A stretch of DNA of 64,000 bases from Clostridia bacterium (lineage in GTDB: Bacteria > Bacillota > Clostridia > Christensenellales > CAAEEZ01): NCBI GenBank assembly GCA_900755035.1, contig CAAEEZ010000017.1:1-64000 (forward strand), in the 5' to 3' direction. The notes under the pieces were generated by a model, which did no database searches, had not been told where the DNA came from, and saw only the letters and a list, made by a program, of their open reading frames with translations. Shown here piece by piece: positions 1 through 8,746 of the stretch. Positions within the stretch are counted from its first letter, which is position 1, and the number at the start of each line of letters is the position of its first letter. A program made the position numbers and the translations under genes.

Positions 1-284
1 AAAGGAAAGAGTCCGGTACAATACCGAACTCAATTCCAAATTAATTAATTCAATTTTTTGTCTAAACTTTTGGGTTCACATCATTTTCGGGTGTTTTTTT
101 ACAATTTTTATTAGTGAAGCCGTTTGTTGCGTAATCTAAAATTTAACCACAAACTTAGAAGTATTTTTTAGCCAAAAAACTTTTATTTTGCTATTAAAAA
201 TAGACTTAATTTGCATCGAATATGATAAAAATATATTTTTTTTCAAAAAAGCGTTTATTTAGCGTTTTTTAATGGGTAAAAATA
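1..284. other. non-coding upstream region
   Basis: No convincing gene is visible. The only structure is an imperfect hairpin at 9-31 (arms GAGTCCGGTA and TACCGAACTC, CAA loop) without a T-run, possibly the 3' end of a transcript that begins outside the window. The rest is AT-rich. I looked for CtsR (GGTCAAA tandem) and CIRCE (HrcA) operators, which often control clpC, and saw neither. Confidence 0.4.
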
Positions 285-293
285 TGTTAAAAT
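285..293 (+). promoter_or_regulatory. extended -10 promoter of clpC
   Basis: TG at 285-286, one base, then TAAAAT at 288-293 form an extended -10 element. The matching -35 position holds only a T-run. Transcription would start near 300, leaving a leader of about 34 nt before clpC. Confidence 0.4.
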
Positions 294-333
294 AATATAT
301 GCGTTATATTTTTGCAAATTATTTGGAGGATAT

Positions 334-2808
334 ATGAATAATTACACTAAAACCGTGAAAGTTGCGCTAGAAATTGCAGAAAAAGTAGCAATTACTACCT
401 CTAATCAAATAGGTACGGAACATATTTTGTTCGGGCTACTATGTACCAGCGATTCCGTTGCTTGTAAAGTACTAACATCACACGGGATTAGTAAAGAAAT
501 CGTACAAAACTACATAAATCCAAAGGGTGGCATTACCTTTAATATAGGCAAATCTTATTATACGCCAAGGGCAAAAAACGTAAAACAAGTGGCGTCGCTT
601 ATTGCTAGCGAACTGCACCAAGAATACGTTGGTACGGAGCATTTTTTACTAGCAATTCTCGACGATAACGAGTGCGTTGCGTACAGAATATTAGAGGCGT
701 ACGACGTAGACGTAAATGCTATTAAACGAGACTTTTTGTTCGATATTAGAAATAACGTATCATCTCAAAAGGACGAATTTGAAGTTTTGGATAGAGAAAC
801 CCCAATGCCAAACGTAAAAACCTACGAATTTAACGAAGGAAGGGTAGCTGGTAGCGGGTATGATAGCGAAGAATTAGGAGAACTTGAAAAAATGGGCGTC
901 GACCTTACGAAAAAGGCGTTAAGAGGTATTCTTGACCCTGTAATAGGCAGAGACGACGAAATAGAAAGGATAATTCAAGTTTTGTGCCGTAGAACGAAAA
1001 ATAACCCCGTATTAGTAGGTGAGCCGGGTGTTGGTAAATCCGCAATAGCCGACGGACTTGCTGAAAAAATAGTATCGGGCGACGTGCCTGAACTACTAAA
1101 AGGTAAAAGGGTGTTTAGTTTGGATATGGCAAGTATAGTTGCAGGTACTAAGTATCGTGGAGAATTTGAAGAAAAATTCAAAAACGTTCTTAATGCCGTA
1201 AGAGCAAGCGGTAACGTTATCTTGTTTATTGACGAAATTCACACGATAGTAAGCGCAGGGGCAAGCGAAGGCTCTCTTGACGCTGCAAATATTCTTAAAC
1301 CTATGCTAGCAAGGGGCGAAATTCAAACGATAGGCGCTACCACTTTTGACGAATACAGAAAATATATAGAAAAAGATCCTGCGCTTGAAAGAAGATTTCA
1401 GCCCGTTACGGTAGAACCACCAAACGTGGAAAATACTATACGCATATTAAAAGGATTAAGAGATAAATACGAAGCGCATCACAAGGTAATAATCACCGAC
1501 GAAGCAATAGTTACGGCTGCCGAAATGGCTGATAGGTATATTACCGATAGATTTATGCCCGATAAAGCCATAGACTTAATCGACGAGGCGGCAAGTAAAA
1601 AAAGAATATCTGCGTTTATTGCGCCCGACAATTTGAAAAAAATTGAAGATAGCCTAAAACTACTACAAATAGAATTGGACGAGGCAAAGCATAACGAGAA
1701 GTACGACGAGGCGATTAAACTAAAAATACAACGTGACGAGTTATTAGAGATACGCAGTCAAGTAATGAACGATTGGAAAAATAAACGCACTATGGAAAGA
1801 CCGCAAATTGCTAGTGAGGACGTTGCCGATATCGTTTCTAATTGGACGAATATTCCCGTTACTAAACTTACCGAGGACGAATCCAAAAAACTGATGGACC
1901 TTGAAAATATCCTTAAAAATAGAGTCGTTGGACAAAACGAAGCGGTTATAAGCGTTGCAAAGGCAATAAAAAGAGCAAGGGCAGGGCTTAAAGACCCTAA
2001 TAGACCTATCGGTTCGTTCATATTCCTAGGTCCTACGGGCGTGGGTAAAACCGAACTATCCAAGGCGTTAGCCGAGGCAATGTTTGGGGACGAAAATCTA
2101 CTAATTAGGGTGGATATGAGCGAATATATGGATAAAATCAGCGTAAGCAAAATGATAGGCTCAGCCCCTGGTTACGCAGGTTACGACGAAGGCGGACAAC
2201 TTACCGAGAAAGTTCGTAGACACCCGTATTCCGTGGTATTGTTTGATGAAATTGAAAAAGCACATCCCGACGTATTCAATATCTTATTGCAAGTGCTTGA
2301 CGACGGCAGAATAACCGATAGCCATGGTAGAACCGTAAGCTTTAAGAATACGATAATAATTATGACCTCTAATCTTGGCGCTAGCGAGTGTCAGGGCGTT
2401 GGCTTTGGCAGTCGAGACCTAGACAAAGAATACGAAATTATGAAGGAAAGGCAAATTGACGCCTTAAAGCGTGAGATGCGCCCTGAATTTATAAATAGAA
2501 TAGACGAAATTATCGTATTTAGAAAACTTGGCGAAAAGCAAATGCAAAATATTTGCGATATTATGCTAAGCAACCTAAGAAATAGGTTAAAGGTAAAAAA
2601 TATTGACTTTTTACTTACCGACGAAGCAAAGACGTATATCGTAAAGCAGGGCACGGACGTTGATTACGGTGCAAGACCACTTAGAAGGACTATTCAAAAA
2701 CTAATAGAAGATAGAATAAGCGAAGAAATATTGCTTGGAAAAGTATCTTCGGGGGATACTATAAAAATTGACTTTCAAAATGGCGACCTTAGTTTTTTGA
2801 AAATATAG
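334..2808 (+). CDS. clpC: ATP-dependent Clp protease ATPase subunit ClpC
   Basis: AAA+ unfoldase that feeds substrates to ClpP in the cytoplasm. The 824 residues hold two N-terminal Clp repeats (about 1-145), a first nucleotide-binding domain with Walker A GEPGVGKS at 229-236 and Walker B LFIDEIH, a middle coiled region resembling a UVR motif (about 445-475), and a second domain with Walker A GPTGVGKT at 566-573. The middle region and domain order mark ClpC rather than ClpB or ClpA. The start follows GGAGG by 6 nt. In many Firmicutes clpC sits in a ctsR-mcsA-mcsB operon. Here no downstream partner is present, and the next gene has its own -10 box. Upstream partners, if any, lie outside the window. 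Confidence 0.96.
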   Translation: MNNYTKTVKVALEIAEKVAITTSNQIGTEHILFGLLCTSDSVACKVLTSHGISKEIVQNYINPKGGITFNIGKSYYTPRAKNVKQVASLIASELHQEYVGTEHFLLAILDDNECVAYRILEAYDVDVNAIKRDFLFDIRNNVSSQKDEFEVLDRETPMPNVKTYEFNEGRVAGSGYDSEELGELEKMGVDLTKKALRGILDPVIGRDDEIERIIQVLCRRTKNNPVLVGEPGVGKSAIADGLAEKIVSGDVPELLKGKRVFSLDMASIVAGTKYRGEFEEKFKNVLNAVRASGNVILFIDEIHTIVSAGASEGSLDAANILKPMLARGEIQTIGATTFDEYRKYIEKDPALERRFQPVTVEPPNVENTIRILKGLRDKYEAHHKVIITDEAIVTAAEMADRYITDRFMPDKAIDLIDEAASKKRISAFIAPDNLKKIEDSLKLLQIELDEAKHNEKYDEAIKLKIQRDELLEIRSQVMNDWKNKRTMERPQIASEDVADIVSNWTNIPVTKLTEDESKKLMDLENILKNRVVGQNEAVISVAKAIKRARAGLKDPNRPIGSFIFLGPTGVGKTELSKALAEAMFGDENLLIRVDMSEYMDKISVSKMIGSAPGYAGYDEGGQLTEKVRRHPYSVVLFDEIEKAHPDVFNILLQVLDDGRITDSHGRTVSFKNTIIIMTSNLGASECQGVGFGSRDLDKEYEIMKERQIDALKREMRPEFINRIDEIIVFRKLGEKQMQNICDIMLSNLRNRLKVKNIDFLLTDEAKTYIVKQGTDVDYGARPLRRTIQKLIEDRISEEILLGKVSSGDTIKIDFQNGDLSFLKI

Positions 2809-2861
2809 AAAAACTATAAAAAATTTTTAAGCATAATATAGAAACTCTGTTTTGTTAGGTG

Positions 2862-2867
2862 TATAAT
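2862..2867 (+). promoter_or_regulatory. -10 box of hpf promoter
   Basis: A perfect TATAAT lies 25 nt before the hpf start, in the 84-nt gap after clpC. The -35 region is weak, so this is a partial promoter call. Confidence 0.4.
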
Positions 2868-2892
2868 ACAAGTAGATTAAGGAGGTACTAAT

Positions 2893-3414
2893 ATGCGCAA
2901 AGAAATTTTAGGCAAGAATTATAGTCCATCTGAAAAATTAAAAGAAGTCGTTGTAACGAAACTTTCTAAACTAGATAAGTACTTTGACGACGACGCAGTA
3001 GCAAAAGTAGTTTGCTATACCGCTAAAAACGGTGAAAAACATATTATGGAAGTAACGATAAATCTTGATAACAAGATTCTTCGTGCCGAAGAAACTACCG
3101 ATAATATGTATAATAATATCGACCTTATTATTCCTAAACTAACTAGACAAATAAGGAAATATCGTACGAAACTTTCTAAGAAAGTAAAAGAAGATGTTTT
3201 CGTTCAAGTTGGCGAACCAAAGGAAGACGATTACAAACAAATCGTTAGGAAAAAGTCTTTTGAACTCGTTCCTATGACCGAGGACGAAGCAATCGAGTCG
3301 TTCGAGCTTATAGACCACGACTTTTACGTATATCTATCTAAGGAAACGGGTAGGGTAAACGTTCTATATAGGCGTGACGACGGCGATTACGGTCTACTAG
3401 ACTTTACTTACTAA
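2893..3414 (+). CDS. hpf: long-form ribosome hibernation promoting factor
   Basis: Binds the 30S decoding channel and drives 100S ribosome dimers in stationary phase or stress. The 173 residues comprise an N-terminal S30AE domain (about 1-100, basic C-terminal helix with RKYRTKLSKK) and a C-terminal dimerisation domain (about 115-173, FELVPMTEDEAIESFELI then the YRRDDGDYGLLDF end typical of the long form). The length is normal for the Firmicutes long form. The ribosome site AAGGAGG lies 8 nt before ATG. It is monocistronic: its own -10 box lies upstream and a strong terminator starts 10 nt after the stop. Confidence 0.95.
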   Translation: MRKEILGKNYSPSEKLKEVVVTKLSKLDKYFDDDAVAKVVCYTAKNGEKHIMEVTINLDNKILRAEETTDNMYNNIDLIIPKLTRQIRKYRTKLSKKVKEDVFVQVGEPKEDDYKQIVRKKSFELVPMTEDEAIESFELIDHDFYVYLSKETGRVNVLYRRDDGDYGLLDFTY

Positions 3415-3423
3415 TTAAAAACG

Positions 3424-3450
3424 AAAAGGCAACTTCGGTTGCCTTTTTTT
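3424..3450 (+). terminator. Rho-independent terminator of hpf
   Basis: Perfect 10-bp stem (AAAAGGCAAC / GTTGCCTTTT) with a UUCG tetraloop followed by seven T. Confidence 0.95.
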
Positions 3451-3594
3451 ATTGAAAAATTTTTGTTAATATTAGCAAAACTTAAAATTTTTTCGTAGAT
3501 AAAAAACGAAGCAAATATCGTAGAAAAAAATCACCCAAATATCAAAAATTGTGGTAAAAATTTTTTTGCGAAATGAAAATTAAAAAAATTCAAA

Positions 3595-3603
3595 TGATAT
3601 AAT
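3595..3603 (+). promoter_or_regulatory. extended -10 promoter of the D-aminoacylase-like gene
   Basis: TG at 3595-3596 plus a perfect TATAAT at 3598-3603, 21 nt before the start codon. There is no good -35 box, as is usual with an extended -10. Confidence 0.5.
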
Positions 3604-3624
3604 TAAAAGAAACGGGGGAAATAT

Positions 3625-5202
3625 ATGAAAACTTTATTAAAGGGTGGAACTATCTACGACGGTAGCGGAAATACTAAAATAGTAGCCGATATACTAATAG
3701 ACGGTGACACTATTATGAAAATTGGCAACGATTTAGTTTGTGACGACTGCAAAATAATAGATTGTACGGGGCTATCTATTGCACCTGGATTTATTGACGC
3801 ACACTCTCACAACGACTTTTTCTACGACTACGACGATGCAGAAAAATTTTACGAGCCGTTTATCAAGCAGGGTATAACCACGCAGGTAACGGGAAACTGT
3901 GGTTTTTCACCTTTTGGCGTAGATAAAGATAGCGAGTATAAAGATAAGGTGGGTGGTGGTTTGTTCCACGCTAAAAACCCCGGTAGTTTTAAGGAGTTTA
4001 TTAAGGGGTGCGAAGGCAAATTGTATGTAAATATGGTGCCACTTATTGGGCACGGCACTACTAGAATTAGCATTAGCGGATACGACCCGAAACCACTTAC
4101 GAAAGAGCAAATAGACAAGGAAATGTTGCTTGTAGACGAAGCAATGGAAAACGGTGCTTTCGGTGGCTCGTTTGGTTTTATGTACGAGCCGGGAATATAC
4201 TCCAAAACCGACGAATTGTACGCTTTTGCTAGCGAAATTGCAAAGTACGACGGAATAGTAACGGTGCACCCAAGGGCATGTTCTAAGGTGGCGCTTGGCT
4301 ATCCGTTAATATCTAAACCACATATTGAAATGGCACTTGACGAAGTGATTGACATAATGGAAAAAAGCAAGGTAAAGATGGAGTATAGCCACTTGATTTT
4401 CGTAGGTGAAACCTCGTGGAAAAGCATAGAGCCTATGCTAAAAAAATTCCACGACTACAATAAGGCGGGCTACAAAATTGCTTACGACAACTATTCTTTC
4501 ACGTACGGTGCGTCGGTTATAACTGTCGTTTTGCCACCGTGGTATATGGCGCTAAGCAAAGAGGATAGGAAAAAGCCGTTTAATATGTTCAAACTAAAAC
4601 TAATGACTAATATTACCAAAAAATTGCTTGGGCTTGGTTTTGAGGACTTTACGGTTGCGTATATAGGCGAAAACTACAAAAACTACGAGGGCAAAACCGT
4701 GGCAGAAATAGCAAAAGAAGAGGGACTTAGCGATTTTGACGCATACATAAAATTGGTTGATTTAAGCGACGGACAAGGTAGATTATACCTAGATAAATAC
4801 TATAACGACGACCTAATAAACAGGCTGATGACGGACGATTTATCGGTATTTATGACTGATGCTTGGGTGGAGGAAGCAGGTACTCAAAACGGCGCTGCAT
4901 ATCAAGGTTTTGCGTATTTTCTAAAACGAGCAAGAGAAAACGATATGCCACTTGAAAGTATTATTCGCAAAATGACCGGTCAAACTGCCGATAGATTTGA
5001 AATTAAAAATAGGGGATACTTGAAAGAAGGTTACAAGGCTGATATTACTATTTTCGATTACGACAACGTGGAAGTTAATCCAAAAATTCCAGACTTTACG
5101 CCGAAAGGGTTTAAGTACGTATTTGTAAACGGCGAGCCCGTTATATTTGACGGAGTATATAGTAGCAAAACGGCTGGAAAAGTAATTTTGAAAGAAAAAT
5201 AA
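3625..5202 (+). CDS. N-acyl-D-amino-acid deacylase-like amidohydrolase
   Basis: Amidohydrolase-superfamily enzyme, 525 residues, a TIM-barrel metal hydrolase with a small beta domain made from both ends (residues 1-55 and about 465-525). Visible candidate metal ligands fit the D-aminoacylase set: His60 and His62 (DAHSHND), Cys92 in GNCG, His215 (VHPR), His256 (EYSH) and Asp412 (FMTDAW). The cysteine after GN is characteristic of D-aminoacylases and separates them from dihydroorotases. The likely reaction releases D-amino acids from N-acyl derivatives, but substrate choice cannot be read from sequence, and some relatives act on D-glutamate or dipeptides. Monocistronic, GGGGG ribosome site. No signal peptide, so cytoplasmic. 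Confidence 0.8.
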   Translation: MKTLLKGGTIYDGSGNTKIVADILIDGDTIMKIGNDLVCDDCKIIDCTGLSIAPGFIDAHSHNDFFYDYDDAEKFYEPFIKQGITTQVTGNCGFSPFGVDKDSEYKDKVGGGLFHAKNPGSFKEFIKGCEGKLYVNMVPLIGHGTTRISISGYDPKPLTKEQIDKEMLLVDEAMENGAFGGSFGFMYEPGIYSKTDELYAFASEIAKYDGIVTVHPRACSKVALGYPLISKPHIEMALDEVIDIMEKSKVKMEYSHLIFVGETSWKSIEPMLKKFHDYNKAGYKIAYDNYSFTYGASVITVVLPPWYMALSKEDRKKPFNMFKLKLMTNITKKLLGLGFEDFTVAYIGENYKNYEGKTVAEIAKEEGLSDFDAYIKLVDLSDGQGRLYLDKYYNDDLINRLMTDDLSVFMTDAWVEEAGTQNGAAYQGFAYFLKRARENDMPLESIIRKMTGQTADRFEIKNRGYLKEGYKADITIFDYDNVEVNPKIPDFTPKGFKYVFVNGEPVIFDGVYSSKTAGKVILKEK

Positions 5203-5213
5203 TATAAAATACG

Positions 5214-5256
5214 AATATCGCTACGCCAAAATTTTGGGCATAGTGATATTTTTTTG
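5214..5256 (+). terminator. terminator after the D-aminoacylase-like gene
   Basis: A 14-nt arm at 5214-5227 (AATATCGCTACGCC) pairs with 5237-5250 (one mismatch, one G.U), followed by a T-run. Confidence 0.8.
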
Positions 5257-5427
5257 TAAAAAATTTACTTTAGCAAGTTTTTGGTGGCTTGAAAAAGAAA
5301 AATATAGTTTATTTTACAAAAAAACGATTTATTTTACCGAAAAAATTATTTTGTAAACGAACGATAATTTAATTGTCTAATTATAATATATGTGCTATTA
5401 TTTTAACGAAGTATTTTTGAGGTTTGT

Positions 5428-6225
5428 ATGGAGATAGGGGTAAGTACTGCAAGTTTTTTCGGCAAGAAATACACCGAACAGGCTTACGACGAATTGAATA
5501 GACTAGGTATTCCCGTTTGCGAAACTTTTTTATCCACTTTTATGGAGTACGAAAAGGATTTTGTGGACTTACTTTTAGAGAAAAAGGGTGATTTACAAGT
5601 TTATTCCGTTCACGCTTTAACTAGCCAATTCGAGCCACAACTATACAACTTGTCGGATAGGACTAGGGCGGACGCTTTGAAAATTTTTGACAAAGTTATC
5701 GAAGCAGGCACTAGGCTTGGCGCAAAAGTATTTACTTTTCACGGTGCTGTTGCACTTAAAAAAACGTCCTATTGCGATATGGAAAGGGTGGGTAAAATTA
5801 CCGAAAACCTAGTAAATAGGGCGAAGGAAAAAGGGATTGACTTAGCTTACGAAAACGTGCATTGGTCGTACTATAATTACCCAGAGTTTATTGAAAAACT
5901 TTCTAATTACGCGCCTAGCGTAAAAACTTGCCTAGATATAAAACAAGCAATGCAGTCGGGTATAGATTATCGTGATTATCTAAAATTTATGAAAGGCAAA
6001 CTTGTAAACGTGCATCTTTGCGATTACGACGCAAGTGGCAAATTGTCCGTATGTGGAAAGGGTGACTTTGATTTTTACGAACTATTTTGTAGGCTTATCG
6101 ACGTAGGCTACGACGGGGCTGCAATTATGGAACTGTATTCGAAAGATTACGGCGATTTTGACGAGATAAAAGCAGGGTACGAATACCTGTTAAATATTTA
6201 CGAAAAAGCAAAAAGAGTAAGATAG
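5428..6225 (+). CDS. sugar phosphate isomerase/epimerase family protein
   Basis: A 265-residue TIM-barrel protein of the xylose-isomerase-like / AP-endonuclease-2 superfamily. Recognisable strand ends include AYENVHW (about 145-151), TCLDIKQ (about 171-177), VNVHLCDYD (about 191-199) and a C-terminal IMELYSKDYG, which place acidic and histidine metal ligands at the barrel mouth. The substrate is unknown. It lies 9 nt upstream of pgi, so it is probably co-transcribed and acts on a related sugar phosphate or polyol. A TATAAT at 5382-5387 may be the -10 box but lacks a matching -35. The ribosome site is a modest GAGG. Confidence 0.75.
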   Translation: MEIGVSTASFFGKKYTEQAYDELNRLGIPVCETFLSTFMEYEKDFVDLLLEKKGDLQVYSVHALTSQFEPQLYNLSDRTRADALKIFDKVIEAGTRLGAKVFTFHGAVALKKTSYCDMERVGKITENLVNRAKEKGIDLAYENVHWSYYNYPEFIEKLSNYAPSVKTCLDIKQAMQSGIDYRDYLKFMKGKLVNVHLCDYDASGKLSVCGKGDFDFYELFCRLIDVGYDGAAIMELYSKDYGDFDEIKAGYEYLLNIYEKAKRVR

Positions 6226-6234
6226 GAGGCTTAA

Positions 6235-7635
6235 ATGAGACTTTCACTTAAAGTAGATTACAACAATATGATGGCTGATTTTATCGGTGAAAAAGGTATT
6301 ACCGATAAAGAGATAGTAGACAACGTAAATCTTGCTAGAAAAGCACACAGATTCGTTGAAGAGAATAGGGGCAAAGGTTGGCTAGGCTGGACCGAACTTC
6401 CTTATAATCAAGACGAAATAGTAGAGAGCATTATGAAAACTGCCGAAATGGTAAGAGATAAGTACGAAAACTTCGTAGTGCTAGGTATAGGCGGTTCTGC
6501 GCTTGGCGCAAGAGCAGTGGTATACGCACTTACTCATATTCATCATAACCTATTGGATAAAGAGGCAAGAAAAGCGCCTAGATTTTTCGTTGAGGACAAC
6601 GTAGATCCAGAGAGAATGACTGCGCTACTTGACGTTATCGACCCTGAAAAGACTATGTTTAACGTAATAACCAAGAGTGGTTCTACTAGCGAAACGATGA
6701 GCCAATACTTGATAATATACGACTTGCTTAAAAATAGATTAGGTCTAAACGTAAGCGAGCATATCATTGCAACTACCGACGCTGAAAAGGGTAATCTAAT
6801 TAAAATTGCTAAGAAAGAAGGACTAATTACCTATATCGTTCCTGACGGAGTAGGCGGAAGATTTAGTTGTCTTACCCCTGTTGGATTGCTTCCTTACGCA
6901 GTAATGGGCATTGATATTAGAAAACTTTTAGACGGCGCTATGACTGTTTGCGAAGTAACTAAAAACGAAAATATGTACGAAAATCCAAGCCTAATGCTTG
7001 CTTTACTACAATATATTTCGATTCAAAAAGGCAAAAATATTTCGGTTATGATGCCGTACTCGGACGCTTTGTCTTCTATCGCAGATTGGTATTGTCAACT
7101 ATGGGGCGAAAGCCTAGGTAAAGCAGTAGACTACGACGGAAAAGTTGTAAACGCAGGTCAAACGCCTGTTAAGGCTGTCGGTGTAACTGACCAACACAGC
7201 CAAGTGCAACTTTACACCGAAGGTCCTTACGACAAGGTAATTACCTTAATCGGCGTAGAGAAATTCCGTTCAACCGTGGAAATCCCGGAGGGACTAAGCG
7301 ATATGCCAAACGTACACTTCTTGTGTGGTCATACGATGAACGAACTTATTACGAAGGAAAGGCTTGCAACCGAATACGCTTTAACTAAGGCGGGTAGAGC
7401 AAACCACACCATTACTTTGTACGAAGTAAACGAATTTACTATCGGTGAGTTGCTTCAACTATTCGAGTTTGAAACTGCATATCTTGGTAGTATGCTTAAT
7501 ATCGACACGTACAATCAACCTGGCGTAGAGGAAGGCAAAAATGCAACTTACGCTTTGTTTGGCAGAGTTGGATACGAAGAAAAAGCCGAAGAACTAAGAA
7601 GTGCAAAACAAAAGGAAGATAAGTATATTATCTAA
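6235..7635 (+). CDS. pgi: glucose-6-phosphate isomerase
   Basis: Interconverts glucose 6-phosphate and fructose 6-phosphate in glycolysis. The 466 residues contain the first SIS domain with LGIGGSALG (83-91), the phosphate-binding TKSGSTSET (146-154), the catalytic-glutamate region LWGES with Glu292, TDQHSQ with the family histidine, and the C-terminal signature GVEEGK ending at Lys435. Length matches the short bacterial and Firmicutes form. A strong AGGAGG site 6 nt before ATG and a 9-nt gap from the isomerase-like gene indicate a two-gene operon. Confidence 0.97.
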   Translation: MRLSLKVDYNNMMADFIGEKGITDKEIVDNVNLARKAHRFVEENRGKGWLGWTELPYNQDEIVESIMKTAEMVRDKYENFVVLGIGGSALGARAVVYALTHIHHNLLDKEARKAPRFFVEDNVDPERMTALLDVIDPEKTMFNVITKSGSTSETMSQYLIIYDLLKNRLGLNVSEHIIATTDAEKGNLIKIAKKEGLITYIVPDGVGGRFSCLTPVGLLPYAVMGIDIRKLLDGAMTVCEVTKNENMYENPSLMLALLQYISIQKGKNISVMMPYSDALSSIADWYCQLWGESLGKAVDYDGKVVNAGQTPVKAVGVTDQHSQVQLYTEGPYDKVITLIGVEKFRSTVEIPEGLSDMPNVHFLCGHTMNELITKERLATEYALTKAGRANHTITLYEVNEFTIGELLQLFEFETAYLGSMLNIDTYNQPGVEEGKNATYALFGRVGYEEKAEELRSAKQKEDKYII

Positions 7636-7757
7636 TTTTTGATAATTCAAATTAAAACTATAAAATTGTCCGTGATAATTCTATTTTTGATTACTACGCC
7701 GAGTGTTTTATAAGTTTATAAATAATTAAATATAACGATTACGTATATAAATCGTGT

Positions 7758-7790
7758 ACTAAAAGAGCGACCGTTGGTCGCTCTTTTAGT
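7758..7790. terminator. bidirectional terminator between pgi and yfbR
   Basis: Perfect 15-bp inverted repeat (ACTAAAAGAGCGACC / GGTCGCTCTTTTAGT, GTT loop). The + strand has a TTTT arm; beyond the repeat the + strand is A-rich, giving U-rich RNA on the minus strand. It can stop both pgi and the convergent yfbR. Confidence 0.9.
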
Positions 7791-7859
7791 AAAAATAAAA
7801 AAAAAGGATTAAAAAAATGAAACTAAAACAACACGTAGCACGTATTGAACATAGCGTGA

Positions 7860-8435
7860 TTACAGGGTAATGTCGTCTAAGTCTTTTTTGAAACTTTCTA
7901 GGAAGTTGTCGCAAAAATATTTTACTTCGGGTATATCCATAGGGAGTGCCTTTTCAATAGTTAGTTTTGCATTACAAAATTCGTTATTGCCCGATTTTAT
8001 CTCTTCGATACATTTAACGTATGCCGATAGTTTGTCGGCTGCTTTTACTAAGCGATATTCGTAAGAGGATACGTCTTGTTTTAGAATATTAAAGTAGTCG
8101 CTATAAAATTCGCTAGGTAGCATACTAAGTAGTTTGTCTAGCGCTAGGTTTTCCAGCCTTTTATACGCCGAATTTATGTTTTCGTCGTAGTATTTAATAG
8201 GGGTGGGCAAATCGCCCGTAAGCACCTCGCTCGATTCGTGAAAAAGAGCAGTCGTTACAAGTTTATCAACGTTCACGTTGCCACCGAAAATCCTATTGTT
8301 TATTTCGCCTAGTGCGTGGCTTATCATTGCTACTACGGCGGTATGTTCAAGTACGTTTTCCTTCACGTTCGAACGCATTAAACTCCACCTTTCTATATTT
8401 TTCATTCTTGCTAGTAGTGCGTAAAAGTCTGACAT
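7860..8435 (-). CDS. yfbR: HD-domain 5'-deoxynucleotidase, YfbR type
   Basis: Predicted to remove the 5'-phosphate from deoxyribonucleoside monophosphates. With the ATG at 8435 the protein has 191 residues; GAGG lies 5 nt upstream of this ATG. A GTG six bases earlier overlaps the ribosome site and is less likely. Landmarks match E. coli YfbR closely: NRW/ERW-SLMRSN near the start, EH (His31), VLTGDLPTPIKYY, KAADKLSAYVKC (Asp134) and GNNEF. The dyad that should read HD is HE here (His66-Glu67), a conservative change at a metal ligand. This is one of only two minus-strand genes in the window, convergent with pgi. Confidence 0.9.
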   Translation of the reverse strand: MSDFYALLARMKNIERWSLMRSNVKENVLEHTAVVAMISHALGEINNRIFGGNVNVDKLVTTALFHESSEVLTGDLPTPIKYYDENINSAYKRLENLALDKLLSMLPSEFYSDYFNILKQDVSSYEYRLVKAADKLSAYVKCIEEIKSGNNEFCNAKLTIEKALPMDIPEVKYFCDNFLESFKKDLDDITL

Positions 8436-8562
8436 ATTCACCTCGTAAAAATATTATAGTTACATTTTTGTTAAAAATCTACACTAAGAAGGTTTTTTTA
8501 TGATACAAAAGAGCAGTTTTTCAAAATTTTTTTGTTTTTTTAAGATATAGATGCTTTATATA

Positions 8563-8591
8563 TTGACTATTTACTAGGCTTTTGGTAAAAT
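8563..8591 (+). promoter_or_regulatory. sigma-A promoter of thiT
   Basis: TTGACT (8563-8568), 17 bp, TAAAAT (8586-8591). The predicted start near 8598 lies just before the TPP aptamer. Confidence 0.85.
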
Positions 8592-8605
8592 AAATACATA
8601 AATTA

Positions 8606-8677
8606 AATATAACTACGGGGTGCTACGGCTGAGATTACACCCGATGAACTTGTGAGGTAATGCTCGCGTAAGGATAT
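8606..8677 (+). promoter_or_regulatory. TPP riboswitch (THI element)
   Basis: Contains the conserved pieces in order: ACGGGGTGC, GGCTGAGA, ACACCCGATGAACTTG, then AGGTAATGCTCGCGTAAGGA. The flanking ATAT segments can close P1. It senses thiamine pyrophosphate and lies upstream of a thiamine transporter gene, as expected. An intrinsic terminator follows directly, so control is probably by transcription attenuation. Confidence 0.95.
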
Positions 8678-8686
8678 AACTTTAAG

Positions 8687-8713
8687 CATGTACCTTTGGT
8701 GCGTGTTTTTTTT
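8687..8713 (+). terminator. riboswitch expression-platform terminator
   Basis: Arms 8687-8694 (CATGTACC) and 8698-8705 (GGTGCGTG) pair with two G.U wobbles around a TTT loop, followed by eight T. Ligand-bound aptamer would favour this terminator. Confidence 0.85.
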
Positions 8714-8746
8714 ATTCTTTCTTCATTTGTAGTTAGAGGAGGAGAA

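Noticed and set aside
1758..2150. Minus-strand frames inside clpC, pnp, rny, murA and similar long genes
   Set aside because: Mirror frames of strongly conserved genes, without ribosome sites or plausible protein composition.
7817..7870. 17-codon ORF with AAAGGA upstream, between the pgi terminator and yfbR
   Set aside because: No promoter, overlaps the 3' end of yfbR on the other strand, and is too short to judge. Most likely chance.
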